Counted from the stretch's first letter, positions 30,399-39,113 are shown. The stretch is 50,334 nt of DNA from CAZDDI01 sp964504195 (GCA_964504195.1 CAZDDI010000028.1:1-50334); one strand, 5' to 3'. Program-made: numbers and translations. Notes: generated by a model not told the origin, from the letters alone.

Positions 30399-33149
30399 TT
30401 ATCGCGCGCGCCCGCGACCCAGGCCACGCTGGAGATCGAGCAGCGCGCTCTCACGGTTTTCAAGCAACATGCGCGCTTGTTTGGGCCATGTTTCGAGATA
30501 GCGCGTGCGGAGCTCTGTCTCGCCGAGCAGGGCTTGTAGTTGTTCCGGTTCCATCGCCGCTAGCTGTGTGTAGAGGTACACCCCCGCAGCGTTTAACATC
30601 TCCTCGCTCTTGACGCCCAGTCCCCAGATCGCTTTGAAGTTGTCTGGCCCTGCGAATACCCGTTCTTCTATGGGGGGCAGGGCCGTCGGCGGCTCGGTCT
30701 CGGTTGGCGCTGTGGCAAGTGCAGCCCTGGCCCCCGTAGCCAGGATTGCGGGGGTGGCAGCAGCTACCTGTGGTTGGAGCGCATCTTCGAGCGTGAAATC
30801 GCCCTGCTCGCGCCAGCGATAATCGTTGGGGAGGGCCTGGCGGAAATCCTCTTGTATGCCGGGCTTGTCGGAGATCGTCCAGGCGTCGCCCATCCAGCGG
30901 TAGAGCAGCGCGCAACGGATCTGCTGGGCGTAGGGTTGGCGATTCCAGCGGTCAATTTCGGCATACATCGCACGCACCCAGCCGGTGTTGTGTGCTACCC
31001 AACCCTGGTCGTGTTCGCACAGCGGCGCGGCGTTGGGTCGGCAGATATGGTTGGTCTCTGTGATGTAGACCGGCAGCGTGCGCCACTTCGCGGGGATGTG
31101 CTCCATGAACAGGCGGTAAATCTGGAAATCGAAAAAGTGATCCCACAGTGGCCCGCTCCCCTCTGCGAAGCGTGCCAGGCTGGTGATGGCTTCCGGATCT
31201 GGCCCATGCGTGTAGGCATGGAGGATGATACCATCAAGGGCTTGAATGCTGTCGAGCATCTCCGTGTAGTAATCGAGTGGGCGCCAGCGTGCATTGTTGA
31301 GCAGCTTCAGCGGCATATAGTTGTAAGGATCAATCGCGCCGGGGCAAACGATGGCGTTGGGTAGTACGGCCTTGATGCGCGTGTAGGCTTTGTTGAAGGC
31401 TGTCGCGTACAGCTGCGCGGTGATGTGCTCCGTGGGCTGTTCGAACCCGCCGGGATGCTCGCGGGGGTTGTTCTGTTCATTGGCGATCTGGATCGCCCAG
31501 GTGTAATCGCTCGCAGGGAGCTCCGGGCGCTTGAGGTAGAGCTCCACCCAGCGGGCGGCGGCGGCGGCGAAGCCATCGTAGTGACGCGATTCGGGCAGCG
31601 TGCCGCCCGGCTCGTAGCCGTGATTGAGCCGCACGATGACGCCGTAGCCCCGGCTGGCCCAGTCCCACAGCCGGGCGCGGACAATATCGTTGGGCTGGAG
31701 CGCGCTAGGATTGCTGCCGCAAATCTCGGTGAAGAGAATCCACCCGCGCTTGGCCTGGCCCGCGTAGAGGCCGCGAATTGCGTCGCGGGTGTGTGGATCG
31801 TCGCTGAGTGTGGCAGCGTGCATCCCGAAGATGTGTGGCGAGACGCCTTTGGGTAGTGTAGCGGTGGTTGCCGGGCGCTCATCGGGTTGGCGCACTGCGC
31901 GGACGTACCAGGCGGCTACGTAGCCTTCCTGACGGGTTGGGGTGCGGACGTGCAGCCATTGCTCTTGCTGGCCTACTTTGTGACCGGCAGATTCCGGGTT
32001 TTCGAGGATTTCCAACACTGTCTGGTGTGGAATCCACCATACCTGCGCTGCATTGACGCTGGGCTGCTCGCGCACGCGCAGGCCGTAGTCTGGACTTTCG
32101 ACAGCCACATAGCGCACCGGTGCGGTGACTGGTTCGGGGACAATTGGTTCGGGATCGGCAGTTTGCAACTTGAGATACCAGGCCGCTACGTAGCCGGTCA
32201 TGCCAGCGGGGCTTTGCACTTGTAGCCAGGTATTTGTTTTGCCCACTTTTTGCTTGACGGTGCTTTCCGGTTCCAGCGCTTTGAGCGCGGTGCCGTGGGG
32301 CAGTTCGGCGAGCTGTGGGTGGTGTGTGCCCGGCCCCCGGCGCAGGCGGAGCGGTTGCGTGGGGCTTTCAACGATGACGAAGTAGACGGAAGGCGGGGTT
32401 GGCTCAGGGGGTGGGGCAGCCGGCGGCAGTTTGAGATACCAGGCGGCTACGTAGCCTACCTTGCCATCGGGCAGGCGCACCCAGAGCCACTGGCCTTGTT
32501 GCTCTACTTTGCCGCGCGTCACGGCGATTTCTTCTAGCGAGCCAAGCTGTGTTTTGTGCTGCACGCGCCCGATCTGTGCGGCGGTGGCGTAGGGGGCAGC
32601 GCGCACGTTGAGGTAGCCTAGATCAGGGCTTTCTACCAGTACGTCCATCGTTGCGTGCGCGGGCGGTGTGGGTTTCGTTCCCCCCTGTCCTGGCTGGAAC
32701 GGCTCCAGGAAGGGCGTGGGGTTGATGATGTCGTAGGGGTAGGACGTGTGTCCGGCGTTTGTCGCGCCCGTTTTCTTGAGCGTGAAGTGCAAGTGCGAGC
32801 CGGTGGAGTTCCCCGTGTTATCGGCCAGTGCGATCAGCTGCCCGCTCTGGACAAGTTCCCCGCGCGTGACGACTACCTCAGCCAGATGCGCGTAGATGGT
32901 TTCGTAGCCGTCGGTGTGTTGTACGCGGACCTGGTTGCCGTAGGGTTTGCCTAGCCGGTCGGAGTTGCCGTCGAGCCGGATGTCGCTCACCAGGCCCTCG
33001 GCGGCGGCGTAGATTTCACTGTTCATAGGGGCCATGAAGTCTACGCCCTCGTGGCCGGGTAAGCCGAATTTGTTGTACACTTGGGGATTGACCCCGAAAG
33101 CCTGCGTTATTGTGCCGAATTGTGTGGGCCAGCGTAGGCGAATGGTCAT
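30399..33149 (-). CDS. M23 peptidase / triple SH3 / clan-A glycosidase / HhH mosaic protein
   Basis: 916 residues with four unrelated parts. Residues 1-150: M23 (LytM) zinc endopeptidase with GHEGVDF (His33, Asp37) and GSHLHF (His119, His121). About 168-240, 255-328 and 345-416: three bacterial SH3 domains, each ending GYVAAWYLKL or GYVAAWYVRA. About 435-800: a glycosidase-like barrel with ANEQN (Glu558) and YITETN (Glu698), matching the acid/base and nucleophile positions of clan GH-A. About 845-905: a helix-hairpin-helix-like domain (IWGLGVKSEEMLNAAGVY). A cell-wall or glycan-degrading role is likely, yet no signal peptide or membrane segment is visible, so the export route is unclear. AAGGAGG precedes ATG. 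No adjacent export genes. Confidence 0.85.
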   Translation of the reverse strand: MTIRLRWPTQFGTITQAFGVNPQVYNKFGLPGHEGVDFMAPMNSEIYAAAEGLVSDIRLDGNSDRLGKPYGNQVRVQHTDGYETIYAHLAEVVVTRGELVQSGQLIALADNTGNSTGSHLHFTLKKTGATNAGHTSYPYDIINPTPFLEPFQPGQGGTKPTPPAHATMDVLVESPDLGYLNVRAAPYATAAQIGRVQHKTQLGSLEEIAVTRGKVEQQGQWLWVRLPDGKVGYVAAWYLKLPPAAPPPEPTPPSVYFVIVESPTQPLRLRRGPGTHHPQLAELPHGTALKALEPESTVKQKVGKTNTWLQVQSPAGMTGYVAAWYLKLQTADPEPIVPEPVTAPVRYVAVESPDYGLRVREQPSVNAAQVWWIPHQTVLEILENPESAGHKVGQQEQWLHVRTPTRQEGYVAAWYVRAVRQPDERPATTATLPKGVSPHIFGMHAATLSDDPHTRDAIRGLYAGQAKRGWILFTEICGSNPSALQPNDIVRARLWDWASRGYGVIVRLNHGYEPGGTLPESRHYDGFAAAAARWVELYLKRPELPASDYTWAIQIANEQNNPREHPGGFEQPTEHITAQLYATAFNKAYTRIKAVLPNAIVCPGAIDPYNYMPLKLLNNARWRPLDYYTEMLDSIQALDGIILHAYTHGPDPEAITSLARFAEGSGPLWDHFFDFQIYRLFMEHIPAKWRTLPVYITETNHICRPNAAPLCEHDQGWVAHNTGWVRAMYAEIDRWNRQPYAQQIRCALLYRWMGDAWTISDKPGIQEDFRQALPNDYRWREQGDFTLEDALQPQVAAATPAILATGARAALATAPTETEPPTALPPIEERVFAGPDNFKAIWGLGVKSEEMLNAAGVYLYTQLAAMEPEQLQALLGETELRTRYLETWPKQARMLLENRESALLDLQRGLGRGRAR

Positions 33150-33195
33150 CGGTTGCCTCCTTTTTGTGTAAATGGCGAATGGCGAAATTAGATTT

Positions 33196-33270
33196 TACCG
33201 CAAATAACGCAGAGTTCGCAAAGGTTTTCAAAGTTTTTTCAGCAATCTTTGCGAACTCTGCGGTGAAATC
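33196..33270. repeat. perfect-arm palindrome CGCAGAGTTCGCAAAG
   Basis: CGCAGAGTTCGCAAAG (33208-33223) and its exact complement (33247-33262) flank a T-rich loop. Outer ACCGCAAA and TTCACCGCA-like ends extend the pairing. Related text occurs at 19451-19520 and in the pheS-pheT array. It may terminate the methyltransferase transcript. Confidence 0.75.
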
Positions 33271-33278
33271 TCAGATTT

Positions 33279-34067
33279 CTATCGTACTGTTGCCTTCAAA
33301 GAAAAGGTATAAGGTAGTTTGCCTGCGTGTTCGGGGAATAGCCACTCGCCTTGCCCATCTTTGGTTTGCTGCTCGGAAATCTTGTAATACAGCCAATCGA
33401 ATTCGTGCAGCCATTCGATGTGCAGCCCGGCCTGGCTCAGCGCGGTGACGATTTCGCCCAGCGTATACATCCAGGAGTAATTCTCGGCCGGTTTGGATTC
33501 GCTCGCATAGCCGCCAATCCACTCCTCCCTATCGGCAGGCTTCTGGAAGTAGGGATAGCGGATGTGTAATTCCGGCAGTCGCTCATCATCCCAGATCATA
33601 AAGGTTGGGTGGCTGTCCATAACGTACAGGAAGCCGTCATCGGCCAGCAGATGGCGGATGTTGCGCGCCCACAGGAAGAGGTCGGGCAGCCAGCAGAGCA
33701 CGCCCTCGGTGGTGTAGACGATGTCGTACTTCTCGTGGTGATGCTCCAGCAGCTCCAGCACGTTCGATTCGATGAACCGGGCGTCGGGGATGCCCACATC
33801 GGCGGCGAGCTGGCGGGCGTAGCGAATGTTTTCGGGGACCAAATCTACACCCATGACCGTGGCGCCCATCCGCGCCAGCGAGAGCGTATCCGCGCCGGTG
33901 TTGCATTGCAGGTGGATGAGCGTTTTGCCGGCGATGTCGCCCAATTCCTGCTGCTGCGTCGCATTGAGCGTGGTGGGGTGGCTTAACAGATAATCGCGGA
34001 AAGTTTGATAGTGGTCTTGTGCCAAGGTACTCCAGGCGCGCTTGTTGGCTTCGATGTAGGTGTCCAT
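33279..34067 (-). CDS. class I SAM-dependent methyltransferase
   Basis: Soluble methyltransferase of unknown substrate. SAM motif I is LIHLQCNTGADTLSLARMG (about 50-68), the acidic strand is VMGVDLVPENI, and motif for catalysis region is YDIVYTTEGVLCWLPD. The form LQCNTGxDTL is characteristic of a widespread uncharacterised group. 262 residues. ATG 34067 is preceded by AGGAG and by its own promoter at 34149-34177. It is not clearly in an operon with its neighbours. Confidence 0.88.
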   Translation of the reverse strand: MDTYIEANKRAWSTLAQDHYQTFRDYLLSHPTTLNATQQQELGDIAGKTLIHLQCNTGADTLSLARMGATVMGVDLVPENIRYARQLAADVGIPDARFIESNVLELLEHHHEKYDIVYTTEGVLCWLPDLFLWARNIRHLLADDGFLYVMDSHPTFMIWDDERLPELHIRYPYFQKPADREEWIGGYASESKPAENYSWMYTLGEIVTALSQAGLHIEWLHEFDWLYYKISEQQTKDGQGEWLFPEHAGKLPYTFSLKATVR

Positions 34068-34148
34068 TCAAATCTCCTGCGATGGTTTTTTACAACAGCT
34101 CGTGGCGGCGAACACGTTGCGGCTTACAGCAAAGTGTTCCATAGATTT

Positions 34149-34177
34149 ATATTACTACATTGTGTGTTTTCTGGCAA
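34149..34177 (-). promoter_or_regulatory. promoter of the methyltransferase gene
   Basis: On the minus strand TTGCCA (34172-34177), 17-bp spacer, TAATAT (34149-34154). The leader would be about 75 bases. Confidence 0.5.
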
Positions 34178-34238
34178 TAAGGAAAGCAGCAAAAATTAAC
34201 AGCATGTGGGACGTGCTGTTGAAGTGCGGGGTGGGCTT

Positions 34239-35057
34239 TTACTCCGTTACTTTCGCTCGCATCGCGCGATCGGTAATGACAACGCCCAGCGCCACCAGGG
34301 CATACGCTCCCGCCAGGTAGATGAACGCGGTATGATTTCCGCCTATTTTCTGCTCGAAAGGGGGAAACACGGAGAGGGATGTATTGATGGCGGTGTGAAA
34401 CAAGAGCGCGGTGAACAGGTTGCGGTTTGTTTTTATATAGGCCCATGTGAACAGCACGCTGAAGGCCACTCCCATGACGAGAAATATACCGAAGGGCATG
34501 TAGGATTGGCTTAGCCCGGAAATGAAGAATAGCGGCAGGTGCCACACGCTCCAAATCGCGCCGAGGATGAGGCTCGCCATCACCGGGTTGAACCTGGCGA
34601 GAAGCCGGGGTAGCGCATACCCGCGCCAGCCAAATTCCTCCTGGAAGGAACCGCCAAAGAAGAACATCATCAAGAAGGTGGGGATGATTAAAAGTGGTTG
34701 TCCCAAAAGGATCAGGTCAGGCTGGAAATCGGTCAGCGCGACGCTCAGCCAGACAGCCAGCCCGGACAGGATGAAGGGCGATAGCAGCAGCATAGCCCAC
34801 CACACCGGCGGGATGCGCACCACAAATCCCGCGCGCAGGAGTTGTCTGGCGGCAGTTCCGCCTCCTCGTGCGAAGGTCAGCCCAAAGGCCGCTACGAGTG
34901 GGCCGTGAGCGCCGATGACGACCCATACCATGTTGGGTAGCAGTTGCGAGAACACATCTGCCGATTGCAGGACGCCTATCAGCCACAATAACCAGGAGAA
35001 GGCAAATGCCAGGACGAAGAAAACTACAAGGTCTTTGTTGGAGGTGCTTTGTTTCAT
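34239..35057 (-). CDS. CPBP-family intramembrane metalloprotease
   Basis: Polytopic membrane protein of the CAAX-protease/bacteriocin-processing (CPBP, Abi) family. The conserved motifs are all there: QEEFGWRGYALPRLL (about 135-149), SVWHLPLFF (about 170) and LLFHTAINTS (about 220). Eight hydrophobic segments can be counted over 272 residues. Bacterial members are linked to peptide processing or self-immunity, but the target here is unknown. It lies 22 bases after the isoprenylcysteine-methyltransferase-like gene, an intriguing pairing because CAAX proteins in eukaryotes are cleaved and then methylated. AAGGAA precedes ATG. Confidence 0.9.
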   Translation of the reverse strand: MKQSTSNKDLVVFFVLAFAFSWLLWLIGVLQSADVFSQLLPNMVWVVIGAHGPLVAAFGLTFARGGGTAARQLLRAGFVVRIPPVWWAMLLLSPFILSGLAVWLSVALTDFQPDLILLGQPLLIIPTFLMMFFFGGSFQEEFGWRGYALPRLLARFNPVMASLILGAIWSVWHLPLFFISGLSQSYMPFGIFLVMGVAFSVLFTWAYIKTNRNLFTALLFHTAINTSLSVFPPFEQKIGGNHTAFIYLAGAYALVALGVVITDRAMRAKVTE

Positions 35058-35079
35058 GGGCTAGGTTCCTTATGCAACA

Positions 35080-35778
35080 TTACCATATCCCCGGCAGCAG
35101 CCGATAGCGTACCCGTTGAGCGTACTCGTGGTAGCCGGGGAGCTCTGCCTGCAAGGTGGTATCTTCGAGCCGGGTGCGGATGACTAGCACGGTGGTGAGA
35201 AACGCCACCGCCAAGAAAGCCCAGGCGGAATCCAGCAGGAACGGCGTCGCCAGGTAGGTGAGCAGCGCCCCAGCATAGCCGGGATGCCGCATCCAGCGAT
35301 ACGGGCCGCTGGAGATGACGTGATGGTCGCGTTCGGTCTGGATCCGCACCATGCCGGAGAAGAAGCGGTTTTCGAGCAGGGCATACGATCCCAGCATATA
35401 GCCGGCAAAGATAACCGTTATCGCCGCGATTTTGACGGGCAGGCCCAATGCCAATCCGCCGCTCAGTAACACATCCAGCCCGGCGGCGAGCGGGATGAGA
35501 CCCCCGCCCAGCCCCACCAGCGGGGCCAGCAGCTTGTCCCAGGGCTTGGCGTCCGCCTGCTGTGTGAAGCGGGCGCGCTCGGCGAGCAGGTCGGGATGGC
35601 GGCGCGCTACCAGCGCCCGGCTGATGATGAATCCCAGGATGCCGAACGCGGCATAGACCCAGGCTTCCCACCAATCCCATTGCCAGGTAATCAGCAGCGG
35701 GAACAGCGGGATGATGACGATGAAGAATAACATTTGGATGATGATACGCGGTGTGAAAGCTTTGGATTGCAGATTCAT
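35080..35778 (-). CDS. isoprenylcysteine carboxyl methyltransferase-like membrane protein
   Basis: Integral membrane methyltransferase of the ICMT/PEMT-like superfamily (232 residues, five or six helices). The signature ISSGPYRWMRHPGYAGALL (about 155-173) binds SAM, and the end RLEDTTLQAELPGYHEYAQR onward to LLPGIW is typical. Substrate unknown; bacterial members methylate lipids or small molecules. The start overlaps the stop of the upstream hypothetical gene (ATGA type), and AAAGGA precedes it, so the three genes 36689 to 34239 form an operon. Confidence 0.85.
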   Translation of the reverse strand: MNLQSKAFTPRIIIQMLFFIVIIPLFPLLITWQWDWWEAWVYAAFGILGFIISRALVARRHPDLLAERARFTQQADAKPWDKLLAPLVGLGGGLIPLAAGLDVLLSGGLALGLPVKIAAITVIFAGYMLGSYALLENRFFSGMVRIQTERDHHVISSGPYRWMRHPGYAGALLTYLATPFLLDSAWAFLAVAFLTTVLVIRTRLEDTTLQAELPGYHEYAQRVRYRLLPGIW

Positions 35779-36689
35779 GGTGGATTCCTTTCTTGGTTTT
35801 TAACGCCATGCGCTTCCAGCAGCGTCACGACATGCTCCGCGTGTTGCGGCAAGACGCCGAATTCCCAGCCCCACGGTTTGCTATAATTGCATGTGAAGGT
35901 GAAGAGTTCCAACTTGCGTAGATATAAAAGCAAGGGGAACGTCAAAAAAAGATGCGATACAAATACCCCTGCGCTTAATACGGAACATAGAATAAGGAGC
36001 TGTAAGGGGATGATTTCTAATGCGGGTTTGGGATGTAATTTAAGGAGGCTTTGTATGCTGTTAATGATGTATTGAAGTAACAGGATAACAGGCATAGACA
36101 AACTCATTCTAGCGCTCATTAGCAAAGTGTCACGCACTACATTTTGTATTTGTTGCCGGACAGTTAAGGTTTTCTGTGTGAAACCGGTAATTCTGGAGGC
36201 CACAAGGCTGCTTTTTATACGGCCTCCAATGGACAGATTTAATGTATGTTTATCGGTAAAAGTGATGGTTGCTTTTCTGAGAAAAGTGAGTTCCCGGTAT
36301 TTGTGTGGGGCAAAAGTTAGTCGCATCTGATAAGATCGCCGTGGATACGTTATCCAAACCCAACAATCGAACTGCCCGGAGTTGGGAAAGTGTTGCAAGG
36401 TAGCGAAAAGCGAGTGGGTATCGCCCGTGTGCTTTTGCGGCTTGAAGTAGACTACGTCTGGCTCTGCGCCCGTGCCATACGCTACCCGCACCCACGCGCC
36501 GGGAGTCAGCTTGCGCGGTTTTTCTAGCGAGACGAACTGCACGTGCGTGATGCTCAGCTGCTCCGTTTGGCTCGTGAAGACCAGGTGCTCCTCGCGGATG
36601 GTCAGGTGCTCCTCGCGGATGGTCAGGTCGCCCCGGCGGGTGATTCCATCGCGCCAGATGATGACATCACTCAGAGTGTGCATCGGCAT
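35775..36689 (-). CDS. hypothetical membrane protein, first gene of the CPBP/ICMT operon
   Basis: 304 residues, no family I can name. The N-terminal part (1-150) is beta-rich and soluble, with a pattern reminiscent of PH/GRAM-like folds (LVFTSQTEQLSITHVQFVSL, then VVYFKPQK). Two hydrophobic segments (about 200-220 and 232-265) suggest a membrane hairpin. The tail (FGVLPQHAEHVVTLLEAHG) is soluble. The segment LTIREEH is duplicated exactly at residues about 21-34 through a 21-bp tandem repeat (36583-36624). Base composition turns AT-richer in the middle of the gene. GAGG precedes ATG 36689. Confidence 0.7.
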   Translation of the reverse strand: MPMHTLSDVIIWRDGITRRGDLTIREEHLTIREEHLVFTSQTEQLSITHVQFVSLEKPRKLTPGAWVRVAYGTGAEPDVVYFKPQKHTGDTHSLFATLQHFPNSGQFDCWVWITYPRRSYQMRLTFAPHKYRELTFLRKATITFTDKHTLNLSIGGRIKSSLVASRITGFTQKTLTVRQQIQNVVRDTLLMSARMSLSMPVILLLQYIINSIQSLLKLHPKPALEIIPLQLLILCSVLSAGVFVSHLFLTFPLLLYLRKLELFTFTCNYSKPWGWEFGVLPQHAEHVVTLLEAHGVKNQERNPP

Positions 36690-36704
36690 AAAACCTCATG
36701 TTAC

Positions 36705-36780
36705 ACCCGCTGGATTTGATCAATCCAGCGGGTGATTCCGCTTTTTTTGCTCGGTGTGGATTGTCAAATCCACGCCGAGC
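36705..36780. repeat. paired hairpins GGATTTGATCAATCC / GGATTGTCAAATCC
   Basis: ACCCGCTGGATT-TGATC-AATCCAGCGGGT (36705-36733), a TTTTTTT run, then GCTCGGTGTGGATT-GTCA-AATCCACGCCGAGC (36749-36780). Core sequence matches the hairpins after recA. The T run between them allows either hairpin to act as a terminator, one per strand. Confidence 0.8.
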
Positions 36781-36913
36781 GCGGTGGACGATTTTAATTT
36801 TTGGAATGGCCTTACCGCCAAATCCAGAGGCGTCCCTGCGCTTAGTTGGCCCCGTGAGCGCGTGGTTTCGCCAATGTTTGTCTACGTACATTTTTCAAGC
36901 GCATTCAGTTTTA

Positions 36914-36980
36914 GCCATGAATTAGCACGAATTTTACGAATTTCTTATTGTTTTTGTGTTAATTCGAGTGAATTCGTGGC
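36914..36980. repeat. GCCA[TC]GAATT inverted repeat
   Basis: GCCATGAATTAGCACGAATT at the left and AATTCGAGTGAATTCGTGGC at the right are imperfect inverted arms. With the hairpins above this accounts for most of the 325-base gap 36690-37014; bases 36781-36913 show nothing recognisable. Confidence 0.6.
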
Positions 36981-37014
36981 AAAAATCTACAAGTGTACGG
37001 TAGCAAAGCCAATG

Positions 37015-37734
37015 TTATACCTCTGGCGACTTGGGCGTGGCAATCAGCCGGTAGCCCTTACCCCGTTGTGTTTCTAGCGTGAAGGGAACTCCTAACAGTT
37101 TGAATGTGCGCCGCAGCCAGTGGATGTGAACGTCCAGAGTGCGGGTGTCTCCCAGATAATCGGTACCCCAAACTTCTTGCATCAGCTGCGCGCGCGACAA
37201 GATGGTCTCTGGGTTGCGCAAAAATGTCAGCAGGAGCGTCGCTTGCTTAGGGGTAAGCGGCAGTTCTTCCGTTTCCCAACTCAACAGATAGCTGCCAGTA
37301 TTGAGGCGTAACCCCTTCCAATCCTCGCTGGCGCCGGAATCTTCCGGGAGCATCCGGGCCAATCGGCCTAGCAATTGCCGTTTGGTGAACGGATGCCGCA
37401 AATGCCCGCTGGCGCGCGGCAGTTGATCCAATCGCATCCCCTTACTCAACAAGAAAAAGATGGATGTGTGTGGACATTGCTCCCGGAGCTCATCGCAAAA
37501 GCGCTCAATCTTGAAGCGGATGTAGGTCAAATCTACTAGTAACAAGTCAGGCGCTTGCTCGGCGAGATGGCTCATGGCGGCTTTGCGCGTGGTTACTTGC
37601 TTTACGTCGTACTGCTGCTGCAAATCCGTCAGCAAGTCGCGTGTAGCTGCTTGTGCTCCACTTATGAACAGAATCGCATAGCGTTTCAAACACACACACC
37701 TTTTTTGAGATTCAATGTAACTACTGCTATACAT
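37015..37734 (-). CDS. orphan winged-helix regulator with degenerate receiver domain
   Basis: OmpR-type DNA-binding protein of about 239 residues. C-terminal winged helix: LTPKQATLLLTFLRNPETIL, then SRAQLMQEVWG, VDVHI-like TLDVHIHWLRRTF and RGKGYRLI. The N-terminal half has receiver-like topology. In it the acidic pair after strand 1 is missing (LFISGAQ), the strand-3 Asp is kept (LLLVDLTYI), and the conserved Lys before Pro-Phe is His (RHPFTKRQLL). Phosphorylation is therefore unlikely. ATG 37734 fits the promoter at 37764-37792; GTG 37695 or TTG 37689 behind AAAGG are alternatives. No histidine kinase is nearby; the upstream neighbour is a leaderless solute-binding-like protein. Confidence 0.82.
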   Translation of the reverse strand: MYSSSYIESQKRCVCLKRYAILFISGAQAATRDLLTDLQQQYDVKQVTTRKAAMSHLAEQAPDLLLVDLTYIRFKIERFCDELREQCPHTSIFFLLSKGMRLDQLPRASGHLRHPFTKRQLLGRLARMLPEDSGASEDWKGLRLNTGSYLLSWETEELPLTPKQATLLLTFLRNPETILSRAQLMQEVWGTDYLGDTRTLDVHIHWLRRTFKLLGVPFTLETQRGKGYRLIATPKSPEV

Positions 37735-37763
37735 ATTCCAGCGAACTGGCAGCAATGCGGGCT

Positions 37764-37792
37764 ATTATACTGTAACCTGCCAGGCGGCACAA
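37764..37792 (-). promoter_or_regulatory. promoter of the orphan regulator
   Basis: On the minus strand TTGTGC (37787-37792), 17-bp spacer, consensus TATAAT (37764-37769). The start codon at 37734 is about 23 bases after the expected transcription start. Confidence 0.6.
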
Positions 37793-37812
37793 CCGCCGCC
37801 GTGCTTTGCCCA

Positions 37813-39012
37813 TTAGCCGCGGGTATCCAGCGTGAGTTGAAGCCGGTGTTGGAGCGGGCGCAGGTAGGTTTCCAGCGTGGTCAGCGTATCAGCGGTGGGA
37901 TTGTTGAGCAAGGCCTGCCAGATTTCTTGGAGCGCGTGGGTCAGGCGTGTCTCAATGAGCGTGCTGAAGGGGAGGGGCGGCCAGGCCCGGCCTTGATCTA
38001 TGGCGGCGGTAAATAGCCGGTAGACTGGATCGGCGCTGAGCACGCTGGCCTCGAACAAATCCCAGCGTGGCGGCAGCAGGTTGGTGGCGTAGGTGTAGAG
38101 CGCGGCACTCTGCGCGTCGGTGAGATAGCGGGCCAGTTCCCAGGCTGCATCGGGTGAGCGTGTATACCGCCAGACAACCAGATTTGATCCGCCAACACAT
38201 GACACCCCGGGCACTTGTGCTACGCCCAGGTGATCGCGCACTTCTGGCGCAGCATGGTTTTTCTGCGCTGCGTACATCCATTGCCCTTCGATGGTAGCTG
38301 CGGCCTGGCCGCTCCAGAACAATTGCGTGGCATAAGCGTCATTTAGTTTCTCCGGCTCAGGGCCTAAGTAGCGGCGTAGATTGAAGTACGCGGCCATTCC
38401 GGCCAATGCTGGCGGTTCAGCAAACAAGATCCGCTTGCCGTCGGGTGAGATGAAATCCCCACCTGCTGCCCCGATCCAACTGGTGAGATGCCGGATGGTG
38501 CTGGGGCTGCCCTGGGTCGAGACGACCCAGGGGCGGGTGATGCCGCGCGTTTGCAAAACATGGAGCGCGGCTTCCAGGGCCGTGGGGGTCGCAAAAGCGC
38601 TTTGGGGATTAAGCCCGGCAGCGGTGAACCAATCGCGCCGGTAATACAGAACGTGGGTTCCGGCTAACCAGGGGAGCGCCCACAACTGCGGATCATCGGG
38701 CAGCTGGCAGCTTTGCCAGCTACCCCGCAAATAGCCCGCGCCCTGGCCCAGTTGTGCTTGCAGCGCTCCCGGTACTGGCTGCAACGCGCGCATACTTGTC
38801 AGATCGGCCAGCCAGGTGGTGCTGATTTCCGAAAGATCGGCGCCTTGCCCGCGCAGCGCCATGTCGAGCGTCTGATTCCAGGCAGTATCCCACGGCATTG
38901 TTGTCACGTGAACATGAATCCGCGTGTGGGCCGTGAAGCGCTGGAGCAGGGATTGCAAGACATTAAACGCTTCCGAATCTCCGCACATCACGGAGAACTC
39001 GATCTCAACCAT
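37813..39012 (-). CDS. extracellular solute-binding-like protein without signal peptide
   Basis: 399 residues with the fold pattern of ABC sugar-binding proteins (SBP family 1): start VEIEFSVMCGDSEAFNVLQS, then TTMPWDTAWNQTLDMALRGQ, ADLSEISTTWLADL, and the WALPWLAGTHVLYYRRDWF region typical of this family, with SPDAAWELARYLTDAQSAALY near residue 300. The protein begins directly with the first strand: no signal peptide and no lipobox Cys, with GGAGG right before ATG 39012. No permease or ATPase genes adjoin. It is probably cytoplasmic, perhaps a ligand sensor for the regulator encoded 78 bases downstream. This pairing is inference. Its promoter is at 39114-39142. Confidence 0.8.
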   Translation of the reverse strand: MVEIEFSVMCGDSEAFNVLQSLLQRFTAHTRIHVHVTTMPWDTAWNQTLDMALRGQGADLSEISTTWLADLTSMRALQPVPGALQAQLGQGAGYLRGSWQSCQLPDDPQLWALPWLAGTHVLYYRRDWFTAAGLNPQSAFATPTALEAALHVLQTRGITRPWVVSTQGSPSTIRHLTSWIGAAGGDFISPDGKRILFAEPPALAGMAAYFNLRRYLGPEPEKLNDAYATQLFWSGQAAATIEGQWMYAAQKNHAAPEVRDHLGVAQVPGVSCVGGSNLVVWRYTRSPDAAWELARYLTDAQSAALYTYATNLLPPRWDLFEASVLSADPVYRLFTAAIDQGRAWPPLPFSTLIETRLTHALQEIWQALLNNPTADTLTTLETYLRPLQHRLQLTLDTRG

Positions 39013-39113
39013 GGGTTGTCCTCCGGATCAGGTACAAGGTGGGCGTTGGGGCGGTAGGGTTATGATAACACTTGGCGTGGCGCAGTTTTTAGTACACGCG
39101 CTGACGCAAGCTA

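Noticed and set aside
30399..33149. Phage endolysin interpretation of the M23/SH3 protein
   Set aside because: No holin, spanin or phage genes nearby, and the length and glycosidase domain are atypical; kept only as a delivery possibility.
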